Shown in pieces: positions 33,736 to 45,139 of a stretch of 64,000 nucleotides of DNA. Both the position numbers and the translations under genes were made by a program. Below the pieces are notes generated by a model that was not told the DNA's origin, made no database searches, and was given only the letters and a program-made list of their open reading frames with translations. Source of the DNA: Telopea speciosissima (Eukaryota > Streptophyta > Magnoliopsida > Proteales > Proteaceae); assembly GCF_018873765.1 (NCBI RefSeq), contig NC_057925.1, positions 62,070,470 through 62,134,469 on the forward strand. The letters are read 5' to 3'. Numbering within the stretch: the first letter of the stretch is position 1; each line of letters opens with the position of its first letter.

Positions 33736-34498
33736 GCTGGATCTGATTTCTCAATTCTATTGAGTTAACCATTTTCACTTCATGTGATGGTTCCATGAAA
33801 CTCTGTAGTGTTGGAAAAAAATATAGCTTGATCTCTTTTCCAAGACAAACTTGATATCAAATGCAGTAACAGGGTAGTTCTGAGCTGTAGAGACTGCAGT
33901 TACTACAAGAAGATCAATTGCTTTGCGAGGCTTCCACTAATCTAATGGCAATATAAAAGGATAAAGGTGCGATCTTTGAAACAATCTTTGTCTAAGAGCT
34001 TTGTTTATTGCAATATTGTCTGTACTTTGTATAGATTTTTGTCTTATAAATGGCTTGCAATATTGACTTTGTAGATATCTTTGATGCTTTCTTCATAGAC
34101 GACCCATGTTCACAGCTTATGTTAGAGCAACATAGAGAATAAATTATCTAATTATCTATACAATCTCTGTTTTGAAACGTTAGAATAAACATTGCTTAAG
34201 CCTTAAAGAGAGTACTATAGAGATGGCATTTTGGATCAGGGAAGATATGGAGAAAAGGGGGGGGGGGGGGGGACCCAAAACTCTTTACAGAGAAACCAAT
34301 CTGCCAATGAACACTCGAATCTAGCTGGAATCTTAGGTTTGCTGAGTTGCAGTCCTAGGATTTGTTGTATTGGAGAGTTGTTACTTTCTCTTTTGTTCTT
34401 TTCACAAACATGACATGTTCAAGTAGTTCAAAATATGTTTAAGATAGAACAGGCTTTGGTTATTATATGTTTGCTTTGCCAATATTTGCACATCTGAC

Positions 34499-34580
34499 CA
34501 AGGTTATAAGTATAGGTATCGGTTTTGCGATATTGATAGTTTCGGCCGATACAACGATACAATATCCATACTTAGAACCA
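34499..34580. mobile_element. Short TIR element, 'ggttataagtatcgg' family
   Basis: 82 bp with ends aggttataagtataggtatc and gatacaatatccatacttag forming imperfect inverted repeats and tcggccgat inside. Relatives are at 43523-43702, 49519-49617 and 54528-54626. Confidence 0.6.
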
Positions 34581-34882
34581 TGCATGTGACACGTATTTTA
34601 TCAAGTAAATAATGAATATGTCACATTAAAGGAAGTAGCATTCAGGGCTAGGAAGTGGATTTTAACCTAGTCCATCACATGATCAGGAATTCAAGATGAA
34701 ATCTACTGAGTGAGTGACCAATACTTTGATCCAGGGGGTTTCAACAGCCATGGGCTGCAATCAGCAAGCCTGGGGCTACTTAATGATTGTGAGTGACCAA
34801 TTAATCTTAAACCATCGTGGATTCTTGCAAGAGAAATGCAAGCTCATCTGTTACACGTGGGTCAACTACGATCATCTCATAG

Positions 34883-35210
34883 TGTTGTGATTATGATAGT
34901 TATAGAGATATAATAGTCTCACATCAGTTATCTAGGACCTTGGATATGTTTCAATATACCCTTGGGCCATCTCTACCTAATACCTTCAGATTTTGGGTTG
35001 GACCCCAAGTGGTGTTTCGTGGGCTATCATATTTCTTTTAACATGGTATCAAAGTTAGGTTCGTTCATTGTCCTCCTTAAGATGTATATTCACATGTATG
35101 TTAAAGCTATACGTAAGAGAAAATATTGAGATATTAGAAGTTATAGAGGTATAATCTCACAGCGATTATAGAGGTCCTCCACGAAGAATCCATTTGTACT
35201 AAAAAAAGTA
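34883..35210 (+). mobile_element. TRIM-like LTR with primer-binding site
   Basis: A 160-bp LTR-like unit (tgttgtgattatgatag to tcttttaaca, 34883-35043) abuts tggtatcaaag, a diverged initiator tRNA-Met primer site. About 80 bp later the LTR block ttatagaggtataatctcac partly repeats. This is the layout of a tiny non-autonomous LTR element or a deletion remnant. Confidence 0.5.
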
Positions 35211-36531
35211 AATGTAGAGTGGTAGCCCCTTTAATATTGCTTTTTCTTGAACTTGATCTCAAAAGTGATTGACTAGGTTGGATGCAAGTAGACAAAATAT
35301 CTTTGTCAATGGATTGTTATCCACTATTCATCCCTTTTTTAAACCTGTGATGCCAATAGTAAAGCATCAATATCCAGTCCTTATCAATGCCTTAACTAAG
35401 TCATACATATGTTCCCTTCAAGCCTTATCCACCAAGAAACCTGAAATATTCCAAGTAACTACCCCTTAAAATATGATGTAATCTCACTAATATTTGAACT
35501 TTTTTTATGTGAAGGTTCGTACATGAAATTTTTTTTAATTTTGACTTTACGCGGCAAGAATGGAAATGATTTCTTCTACTTTGTCACACTGTTTCTACAC
35601 TTGCATCCCACACAAGACTTCCTCTAATCACAGTTAAAGCATTTAGCAACTTAAAAACTTACTCTGTATCCAAAATAAAGTCAGTTATGCTAAACATAAA
35701 GCTTTTAATTAGAGTAACTTATATCTTAAAAAATTGAAGCTAATGCTTACTGAATGCCCTTTTTGGGAAGAAAAACTTGCAACTCCTGGGTATAAACCAC
35801 ATCTGCAAATGGATTTAAGACCATCTTTTTATGTTATATGATTAAGTAAAATACCAGAGAATTTCATAAAGATGAAAGAGACGTGTTTCTTCTCATCTTA
35901 TCTCGAGGATGTAAAGCCTCCCCTTATGAGGTTTTGCAACAATGAATATGCAAAAAATACTGGATGATTAGATTGAATTAATGGAACTCTGGCCGATTTA
36001 ATCAGAAAAATTATGTCATCTTTACTTATACATGGGTTGATTACTTGATTGATCTTCTTCCTTTCCTTTCTTTCAATCCATTGGCAAGGGTTTATATGAA
36101 AAGAGGTAAATCCTGTGGTAATTGATAGAAATTATAAATGGCATCAGTTAATGGTGGTGATCCATTGAAATTAGGAACTATGAATTTCAAGGGTTTCATT
36201 AGATTTTATTTTTAGGGGGGGGGGGGGGGGGAGGGTTGGGTTTGGTTGTGGTCTGTGGTTTGAATGTCATACTTTAACCCAGTTCTATTAATAACACAAT
36301 CCATTACTTCCAAAAACCAGAGTATGGTATTGTACTTCATTGATGATTACACATTGTCCGATTCCTTTTCTATTTAAAGGGCACTCAGACCCAAAAAAAT
36401 TCTACAAGTTAAATAGAATTTTTCACTAGTGATCTACAAAAAGAATAAAAAATAAAAATTTAAAAAGAATGCCAAAGAATTCCTCCAACAACTTATCTTC
36501 TCACACAAAAGAATTTGGCAGGGATTTTCCC

Positions 36532-39041
36532 TCATCTGAGATCAGATCTCGTGGTTGCTGTTTTTTCTCTCCGCAATATGCTTGGTGTTGACACCTTCGG
36601 GCTCAAGCCTGTTGAATTCCTAGGAGAGGAGTTAGCTCCAACACTTCTTGGAGACAAGTTTACTTGCTCCAAAACACGGAATTGAAGCTCTGAGGGGTAG
36701 TCCCTCACACAGCCAATACGGGGACCAGCTCCTGTTGTCCATTTGCAAGATAACTGCTTTCCCAATTGATAAGATTTCATTCCTTTATGTGAATTTATCC
36801 TCCGGAGGATTGATTCCTTGGAAACTATTTCTTCTTCATTTTCTTCATGATCTAAGTTCTGCTTAGGAACCATGTAATCTTGTTCTGTTCCTAATATTTT
36901 TGCTGTTTCATAACCACCCAATGGAGACTCGGCCGATAAATTGTTCTCACTTGTGACTGCACATGGATTGCTGCACTCTGGTCTCTCCAATAGATCATCC
37001 CTTCTTGGTATTTCAAGGTTAGTCAATTTTCTATGCAAGCAAAGAGACCTCTTTGACTCTGCTTCACTTGTTGTATCTTGTTCCATTGGATCAGTTTTCT
37101 CTTGTTCCAAATCTTCATCCATTATGTCTTCTGTCTCCAAGTAAGTCGCCTTTTGGGTCAAGTCCTCCTCGGATGTATTGCTTCTAAGAACTACACTATT
37201 ATGTTTGCTCAAAGATTCTTCTTCATCAGGACTTTTCTGAAATAGAACCGAAAATAGAGGTAATCAGTGCCTGCCTAATTGTTTTTCCTTTCCCTATTGG
37301 GGATGATATCTTAAATATTATTGAAAGCCAGGTTAGATTGTTTTACCTTCACGTTGGAGAGATCCACTTTATGCTCCTCAAGGAATGCCACAAATTCCTC
37401 AAAATTTTCTTCTGTTGGTCTATAATGCCCACTGTGAGGCCACACAGCCTGAGAGAAATTCAAATAGACACTTATTTTAACAACATATCATTGTGGAAAC
37501 CAAAACAAAGAAGATATACAATCTAATTGAGATATTGGGCATTTCTTTTATACCTTTAGTACACCATTATCTACAACCAATCTTCCTGCTGCAGAAGTGG
37601 CTCCTCCAGCCAAGAAACTTGAATGTTGAAACCGGCCTTTTGTCTTCTGGCCGACATACAAGGTCTTTGATGTGCTGAGGACAAAGATCCATTTAGCATC
37701 CTTAGGTCCTTCAGTAGTGTCAAGGAGCTTCTCAGTCTGTTTGTAGAAAAATTTTCCATCCTCCACCACAACTTCATAAGCATTTCTTTCTGTCTGCACG
37801 ACAAACATATATTCGTTAGTAAGAAGATCCATTTGATTTAGGGAAAGAGCAAATGAAATGCTGAGAAGGAAGGCTTACCGGACCGAGATACTTGATGCAC
37901 TGTTGTTGAAGCTTTGATCGAGGGCATCTGTCCACAAGATTGACCTCCTTCCCTTCCCCTATATCAAGCCTGCGTTTATTAAGTTTCCAAATGATTATTT
38001 CTGAATCTCAGAACATAATTTAAACAATTCTTGTTTTTCAAGTGAATCATATTTCGAAAATTACCAGTAGAAGAAGGGTTGTCTACTCTCACAGTTGAGC
38101 CATTTAACATAATAGAAGTGAAGATTATGTCCATAACGATGCCTTGGATCAATCTGTCAAGAAGAATAATATCAACATTAATGAATCTCCATGCTCAAAA
38201 CCTAAATTTGGATTATTCTTTAAAATCCAGGACTTACTGCCTCAAGCCAATGCTGTAAAGCAAGTTTCCGAGCCTTAACATCCTTGGATAAACCTTTCCC
38301 CACCTGCAAAAGAAGAGCAAACCTCTGGTTCAGATAAAATTTAAATAGTATCTATAAATAGAATCATATATAGATTCTACTGGAACTTACCTTGGCAACT
38401 CGGGTTCTCGCTCTTGACCATCGTGAAATTGCAGTCTCCTGTCTGTCAATGTCGAAGAATGAAATAGAAGTTCGCTTGAGCTCGGCAAAGTCTAACAACT
38501 CCCACCATTGTCGCTCCACAAGAACCGCGCAGTCTGCGAGCTTTCTTCTGGTTCTGAAGCTTTTGTATACTTTCTGCAACTTCAGTGCTGCTTCATGCTT
38601 GGGGCTGCCTGAATCCAACGTGGGTGTGTTGGGGATCTTCTCAATATTTGTTGCTGGAAATGGGTTGGCGATCTCTCTGCTCTTAAAGCTGCTGGATCTA
38701 AGAATCACTTCATTCTCGTCTTTTATTAGGATCATGGATTCCTTATCTAAGGTAGATGGCTTTAGTGACATCATGGTTTCCTTATCTAACGAAGGCGGGT
38801 TTAGTGAGATCATGGTTTTCATTTTTGGCATTTTAAAGCTAACCGATCCTTCTAAAAGCATTTTTCCAGAGCGCAGGGATTTCAGTATTGTGGGTTCTGA
38901 ATTTCGACCATTGAAACTGACTGATCTTAGTGTTGTGCTAACGTTGTCACCGTCGAAACTGATGGATCTCACAATCATAGCTTCGAATCCATCGTTCAAA
39001 TCATCAGAATCAGAAAAAGGGCAGGAAAAAGATATCCCCAT
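36532..39041 (-). CDS. IQM-type calmodulin-binding (IQ motif) protein, 647 aa
   Basis: Exons: 39041-38391, 38303-38238, 38153-38065, 37969-37879, 37793-37554, 37448-37347, 37236-36532; all introns GT-AG, phases agree, 1,944 nt. An in-frame TAA directly precedes ATG 39041. The N-terminus MGISFSC fits a myristoylation (Gly2, Ser6) plus palmitoylation (Cys7) signal. A single IQ motif ([17 protein letters not shown], residues 152-168) is followed by the family core: [40 protein letters not shown], and the C-terminal [19 protein letters not shown] at about 576. The family binds calmodulin without calcium dependence and acts in stress and hormone signalling, known from Arabidopsis IQM1-6. An acidic insert of about 130 residues (about 420-555) precedes the last block and makes this longer than the members I recall. 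Confidence 0.93.
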
Positions 39042-39103
39042 TTACCTTAACAAGAGGGATATCTTATTGAAATCCTGTCAGGTGAAGGACCAGATCTTCT
39101 TCC

Positions 39104-39493
39104 CTGTTAAGGCAAAAACAAAAAAAACAAATCTTAACAACTTTCTAGTGCCTAAAGCCATTAAAGAGGAAACAATTCATCTAAAGCTTGTTTTTATTAA
39201 ACTACTATTTGCCTTATATAACTCCAAATTAAATGCTACAAACCCAAACCGATCAAAGAAAACCCATTTTGAGTATATTTTTAAAAACAGTCCCAAATGA
39301 TCAACAAAAGGGAATACCCACCATATTCATACAACCCAAATTGAAAAGAAAACCAGCAAAACCCACTCGCATATTCTCTTATTTCCTCCAACTAACTCCA
39401 TCAAAAATCTTAATAAGCAAACCAAGAGTTACCCAATGATAGATATGAAAAGAACCCGCTAAACCATGAAAAATGTAGGTCTCAATAATTTAC
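39104..39493 (-). other. Probable 5' UTR intron of the IQM gene
   Basis: A donor CAG-gtaaat at 39493 and an acceptor taacag-GG at 39104 would splice a leader exon (from about 39600) to the exon containing ATG 39041. No ATG upstream of the donor would compete strongly. This is inferred from splice signals only. Confidence 0.5.
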
Positions 39494-40119
39494 CTGGAAT
39501 CTGTAGCTTGACACGCAGAAACGAGTTATCTTTCTGTTTTCGGGGGTAATGAGGAGTTTTGGAAGGGGATACTGTAGAAAGAAAAATACTTGGATACAGA
39601 GAAGAGAAAGAAGAAAACCCAAATGAGGAGATGGAGACTAGTGGATATTTATCAATGGAGTGGAGCCCGAATATAAGGGGTTGGTTTGGATATTACAGAG
39701 TGGCTTCCAGAGCTGAAGCTTGCTTTGATTTTTCAAACCTAAAATAAACGTTGCCTCATTCGGCTTATCTTCTTCTCTTATTATTTAAATAGAATAATAA
39801 GAGGATACAGAGTACAGACTAACAAGTAACAATAGGTCAATTACCCTAAAAAAAAAAAAAATTTAACAATAATAATAACAATAGGTCGACTGTTTGCACC
39901 CACGTGTTCTTGACTCCAGTACTGGAGGGCCATCTATTTTTTTTTTTTTTTTTTTTTTGTAAATGGCCCCATCTAATTCACAACAATCTAACATTTGATT
40001 AAGCTTAATCAATAAATCCAACCAAAAAAAAGAGGTGTGTGTAGGGTGGGGGGGGGTATCTGAGTCCGGATCCTCCACTCATGTTGGCAATAAATACATT
40101 TAAAAAATTTTTTTTTTTT

Positions 40120-40310
40120 TAGGGATAAGGGACTCTATCCGTGAGTATAGTTCCTACTCAAAGACTCAGTTCTCCTTGAAATGATCGCCTTACCCCCATG
40201 AAAGCAGAAATCCTACCCCAATTGATGCTTTCACATGCGTTTCTATTTGCTATCACAGTGCCACATGAACCGCACTCTTGGACAGAAAACTCCTGATATA
40301 AACACTTTTT
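40120..40310. mobile_element. MITE-like fragment, related to 'gttctctg' elements
   Basis: Holds agactcagttctccttgaaa, atcgccttacccccatgaaa and acagtgccacatgaaccgc, matching in order the outer element around 29400-29790, with ends ctcagttctcc and cagaaaactcctg. Otherwise 39.8-41.2 kb shows only AT-rich sequence and homopolymer runs. Confidence 0.4.
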
Positions 40311-41236
40311 ATTTCCTCTATTATCTTTGATATTTATTTTATTCTACAATGCTCCTTCCTCACCACTGCAATTACAACTTTACCCAAATGTTAATAATCA
40401 ATTTCTTAGCTATTTGAATAGATGTCCATGACTTACTGGAACATAATTGTGTTCTTAACACGTTTTGATTCTTTAAATTATTATTACTTACGGACAATGT
40501 TTGGGATTTGTGTCTATCTTTTTATACTCACATGAAATGATCTCGTTGCCCTCCTGTGTAAGATCTCATTTTATTGTACCTCATTGGTGTACTCCTTAAT
40601 ACTGCAAAAGCTTGCTGAGAGAACTCTCTCCCTATCACTTATTAGGAACTTGTTGTGGTCATTTATTATTGTTGTTTTTAATTTGGAACACAATCATTGG
40701 AAAAAAGCTTTTAAAGGAGTTGAAGGGAAATGCATTTAAGGGAGGGTTCATTAGAGGGTATCTATTATGCCTATCCTTGCATCCTACATTTTGTAGGAGC
40801 TAACCTCTTCTATTTTTACCCAAAAAAAAACCTCTTCTATTTAAAGGAAAACTCAATCCATCTTGTTGTCATTGATTTCTTAATTTATTTATTTACATTT
40901 GTGTTTCGCCTTGACTTCAAGTTTAATAATAAACACACTTTTAAAAAAAAAATTCTCAATCACCTAATACACATAAATTGAATTGATGTATAATTTTTTT
41001 TAAATATTAGTTTGTAGGGCAAGATATTGTTGCTTGGTCGTGTAGCCCCTACACCAACACGAGGGCCAATGAGAATGCTCACAGGGACATCAACATGGAT
41101 AGGATTATTGATTTCAAGAGGGGTTGGGTGATAATTTTGCATGCTTTCGTGTTTAGGGAGGGGGGGGGGGGGGAAGAGAGATATAGACACAATGGGTGCT
41201 ATTTTACAATACACCGGCGGTGTACCTAATCTTTAA

Positions 41237-41409
41237 GGAACAAGAACACTAACTAGTCGCGTGGTTCTTACACGTAGACACAGGGCCACCCGAAATTACT
41301 GCTCAGCCCCAGTGAACTAAAAAATCCGATTCACTTAAATGCTTTAGAACGCACACTTGTTGGCCCCACACTAGTACAAGAACTACATGACTGGTTAGTG
41401 TTCTCTTCC
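41237..41409. mobile_element. MITE with ~30-bp imperfect TIRs (agaacactaac)
   Basis: Left end ggaacaagaacactaactag and right end ctggttagtgttctcttcc pair for about 30 bp with a few mismatches, extending through cgcgtggttct / agaactacatg. The 173-bp element has no coding capacity. Half of a related copy is at 33279-33400. Confidence 0.75.
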
Positions 41410-42282
41410 CATTTCCTTTAATTATATAGCTGTAAAGTTTTTCTATCACTATTTCAATGCTTAAACTACTAGTATAACCAAATCAAATGTATCTGTTATT
41501 TCTTGGCTATGAATTTACTATATCTGAGTGTATCATTTATTCTTAGTGTTATTCAAAATGCAAACATACACAAAATTTACCCATTTCCACGTTGGGAGTT
41601 GAAGGGGGGAGAAGTTGTTCCACAACCATAATTCTATCCAAATAGCATCTTGAGACATAGCAAAGGACGCTTCATCCCAATGGTACAAAAACAAACATCC
41701 TTTTTATGGCTTCCATCTAATAAAATTCTTCTTCTTTATGATCCTATAATCAATGACTTAAAGAGATATGTTTCATATTTTCATATCAATTGTATTAATC
41801 TAAATTTTACATGGTTAATCTAAATTTAGGCTACAAATTTTCTATCATGCGTCCAGGCTTGGGAGAGAAATCCAAATGCTCTAAATTAAGAAGTGTTTTT
41901 TTAGAGAAGGCATTTTTTTTCTTTTTCTAATTCACTTAAAGCTCCACAATTAATGGTTCCTTAATATTCTTCATTTTTTACTAATAACTAGACTTGTAAG
42001 ATATTTTTTTTGGTTGACAAGAAATAGGAAAATTTAGCGAATTCTTAAGTAAGTTACTCTTATCACCATATTTAGTATAAATTTATTAGTATACAAGAAT
42101 TAAAGCATTTTAATTACATAATTAATCATTTTATGCTTATGTAGAACCCTGCAATCAAAATGAATAATGTCAATCACTCGTTTGCAGTTGGTGGTATCCC
42201 TTGTCTCTAGGTAGTAGGTCCCAAGAGGTTATGAGATCGATTCCACTACTTAATCAATAACGATTGAGAGTAAATTTATAAT

Positions 42283-42574
42283 GGGAATGTTTGAATGACA
42301 CCTCTATAGGTGTATTTATAATTCAACATCTTCTTTTAATTGCCTCTTGTTTTATTCCCAAAGTTCTTTAATATCCGAATATAAAAGGGTTTTCAATCAT
42401 AATTTGATAGTGACATAACATTATGTCATTATTAGATTTATTTTTTGAGAATACGTGTGAAACGGCACCATTACGCTTATTAGGGGGAAAAAAATTTGTG
42501 TATAATATCAAAAGAGCAAAAAAAGTTAAATTACAAGTTATTTGACATCTGTAAGGATGTCAATAAGAAAATCT
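42283..42574 (+). mobile_element. MITE, family with 'tgacacc' ends (copy A)
   Basis: About 290 bp from gggaatgtttgaatgacacc to ggatgtcaataagaaaat. It matches 4843-5123 in the opposite orientation. Ends carry the tgacacc / ggatgtca motif and the interior is AT-rich. It sits just before the 115-bp tandem repeat. Confidence 0.65.
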
Positions 42575-42668
42575 CATTTATAATATTTCTATCTTTGTTA
42601 CTAATAAAAGAAAGTGATGCGAATTTGCAGATAGTGGCGTGTCTTAGCATTCAAATTTTTTTAATTAA

Positions 42669-43225
42669 TAGTTAACTGAAATTCAAGAATAATTGGAGAA
42701 CAAGTGATGAGAAATTGAGATGATTATAACATTTTGTCGTTTTTCTTGTACTAAGAATAGTTAAAGATTTCTTTCCTAATAAAGAGTTAAATGAAATTCA
42801 AGAACAATTGGAGAGCAAGTAATGAGAAATTGAGATGACTATAACATTTGTCGTTTTTCTTGTACTAAGAAAAGTTGAAGATTTCTTTTCTAGTAAGAGT
42901 TAACTGAAATTCAAGAACAATTGGAGAGCAAGTAATGAGTAATTGAGATGACTATAACATTTGTCGCTTATCTTGTACTTAGAAAAGTTGAAGATTTCTT
43001 TTCTAATAAAGAGTTAATTAAAATTCAAAAACCATTGGAGAGCAAGTAATGAGAAATTGAGATGACTATATATCTTGTACTTAGAAAAGTTGAAGATTTC
43101 TTTTCTAATAAAGAGTCAATTAAAATTCAAAAACAATTGGAGAGCAAGTAATGAGAAGTTGAGATGACTAGAACAATTGTCTTTTTCTTTTTTCTTGTAT
43201 TAAGAATAGTTGAAGATTTCAACAG
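42669..43225. repeat. Tandem repeat, ~115-bp unit, about 5 copies
   Basis: Successive copies begin at about 42669, 42786, 42898, 43013 and 43113 with gttaactgaaattcaag or close variants, followed by ttggagagcaagtaatgag, tgagatgactataacattt and gttgaagatttcttttctaa. The fourth copy lacks about 15 bp. AT-rich and non-coding; a minisatellite, not a CRISPR array. Confidence 0.9.
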
Positions 43226-43522
43226 CAATTAATCAAACCTTTTGATTAGACTGGTAACCTAAAGAATCCCTCTATATATATTTTTGGTTGGTTATGCTTT
43301 GACTACTTTTGTGTTTGAAAAGTTTAATTCTCTTGAGCACCATTTTCAACTATGTGAGAGAGAGAGAGAGAGTATTGAACATTCTATGCATTTTAAGAAT
43401 GAGCCATGGAATGAGTTTGAATGCGACACTAAACAAAAACAAAGCTCCCTACAAAAGTCTAAAATCCTCTTTTATCATCATCAAGGGTTGCTCCAATATA
43501 TTAAAACATTTGGGGTGCAAGC

Positions 43523-43702
43523 AAGGTTATAAGTGTCAGGATTGGATGCTGTATCACTCTCGGGTGATACCAATATCGATACATCCATATTGGTCTGATG
43601 TCGGACCATATCAATAAAGATCAGATCATGGAATTGTTTTTTTTTTTAGAAAAAAGATCATGTATCGGCCGATGTCACCAATCAATATCAGTATAGTTGG
43701 AT
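43523..43702. mobile_element. 'ggttataagtatcgg' family element, longer copy
   Basis: Starts aaggttataagtgtcagg and contains accaatatcgatacatcc and tatcggccgatgtcacc; it ends near agtatagttggattaacc. It shares the repeated tatcg/gatac motif of the short element at 34499-34580 but is longer and interrupted by a poly-T run. Confidence 0.4.
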
Positions 43703-44812
43703 TAACCATAAATCATAATTAGCAGAATCATAACATGCATTTCTTTTGATGACATAATTAATGTTTTGCCCTAAAGCTGTGTGAATGACTGACCAAAATG
43801 TCATTAGATGATCCAAATCAACTTGGTTCGACCGAGATTAATTTTTAGTGTTGTTTTCTTCATAAAAGGGGAAAAAGAAGCAAATGAAATGTTAAGAAAC
43901 AGTTAACAAATATAGAATAAAGAGTGTCGGAAAGTAAGAACAGTTGGTGACTGATCTCCACCGTCACCCGCTGGTTCTAAATCCGAGAAGGAAAGAAGCC
44001 AAAAGTGAACCATAAAATCCAGAAAATTTAGAAATTTAAGAAAAGAAATCTGTTTAAAAAGTGAGAAGTCAAACCTCAAAAAACCCATTTTGGTTATTTT
44101 GTGATGAGAACAAGTGGTGAGTGGTGGTTTCTTTCTTTCACCAAACAACAAAAAAAAAAAAAAGTGGTGAGTGGTGATTGGTGAGGTGTAGAGGAAGGAA
44201 GAGCATCAGACCAGATCAGACACTTCATCGTCATGGCCAACTGTATTTTTGGATCCCATGCATCACCAATAATTTTTTTTCTATTTTCCCATATATATAT
44301 ATAATAGCTTTTAAAAAAAAGAAGAAAAAAATAAGAACAGGTGATGTGGCATCAGAATCTGTTTATATCATGGGGAGGGAGGGGGGAGGTACATGGTGCC
44401 GTACAAGGCTTCTCTTTTCAGAAGGTCGCTGGTAGTTTCTTTGGTTGGTTGGTGATTTGGGATCTCACCGATCTATATTATATCATCATAATGGGACCGT
44501 CAGTGGCATTTTCGTAATTTAGAAGGATGATGTTGTTGTTGTATTGGGAGTAACCGCCAAGGCAGCTGGATAGCAGGGCACGCACACAGTGTGTCACATT
44601 TTAATTATATCATTTGAGAGGATTTGAGCATTAACTACGAGGTTGTGAAGGAAGGAACAGCTGTAACCCTTTTACTTTATTTAATATTATTTATATATTT
44701 ATTCAGCTCAACTCCTATGGATGTTGGAGTTGCAGTGAGCATCAGCGACAGCGAATCTTCTCTCTCTCTCTCATAAGTCTATTCACTGCAGGAGGAGGCA
44801 TTAACAGTTAAC

Positions 44813-44813
<1 letters not shown>

Positions 44814-44853
<40 letters not shown>
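44814..44853. repeat. (GA)n microsatellite
   Basis: About 38 bp of continuous ag repeats. A shorter (tc)n tract at 44760-44772 can pair with it. A (ttc)n tract is at 44989-45012. Confidence 0.95.
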
Positions 44854-44856
<3 letters not shown>

Positions 44857-45139
44857 CTTCAAATCCAAACGCGTTTTCTAATTGTCTTCGCCACCACCGA
44901 CGTTGTAGTCAGAGGTATACTAGTCCAAAGAATTTTAATGTTACCGTATAAGAAAATAATAATACAAGAAAATCTCCATTGTCCATCATCTTCTTCTTCT
45001 TCTTCTTCTTCTTTGTCAATACAACTACACAAGGGTGTCAACCTGTCAGGTTGGTCGGATTTAATTATTATTGTTTTTATCCATTTAAGAAATCGAGCAT
45101 AGTAGGCTAATTGACTAATTAAGTATAAATAGTCTTTAA

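Noticed and set aside
38392-39300. Plus-strand open frame of 302 codons over the IQM first exon
   Set aside because: It is longer than the true exon but antisense to a clear IQM coding exon with an IQ motif; its composition is that of a mirrored coding region and it has no family resemblance.
42669-43225. CRISPR array
   Set aside because: Repeats are about 115 bp and contiguous with no unique spacers, and the DNA is plant nuclear; it is a minisatellite.
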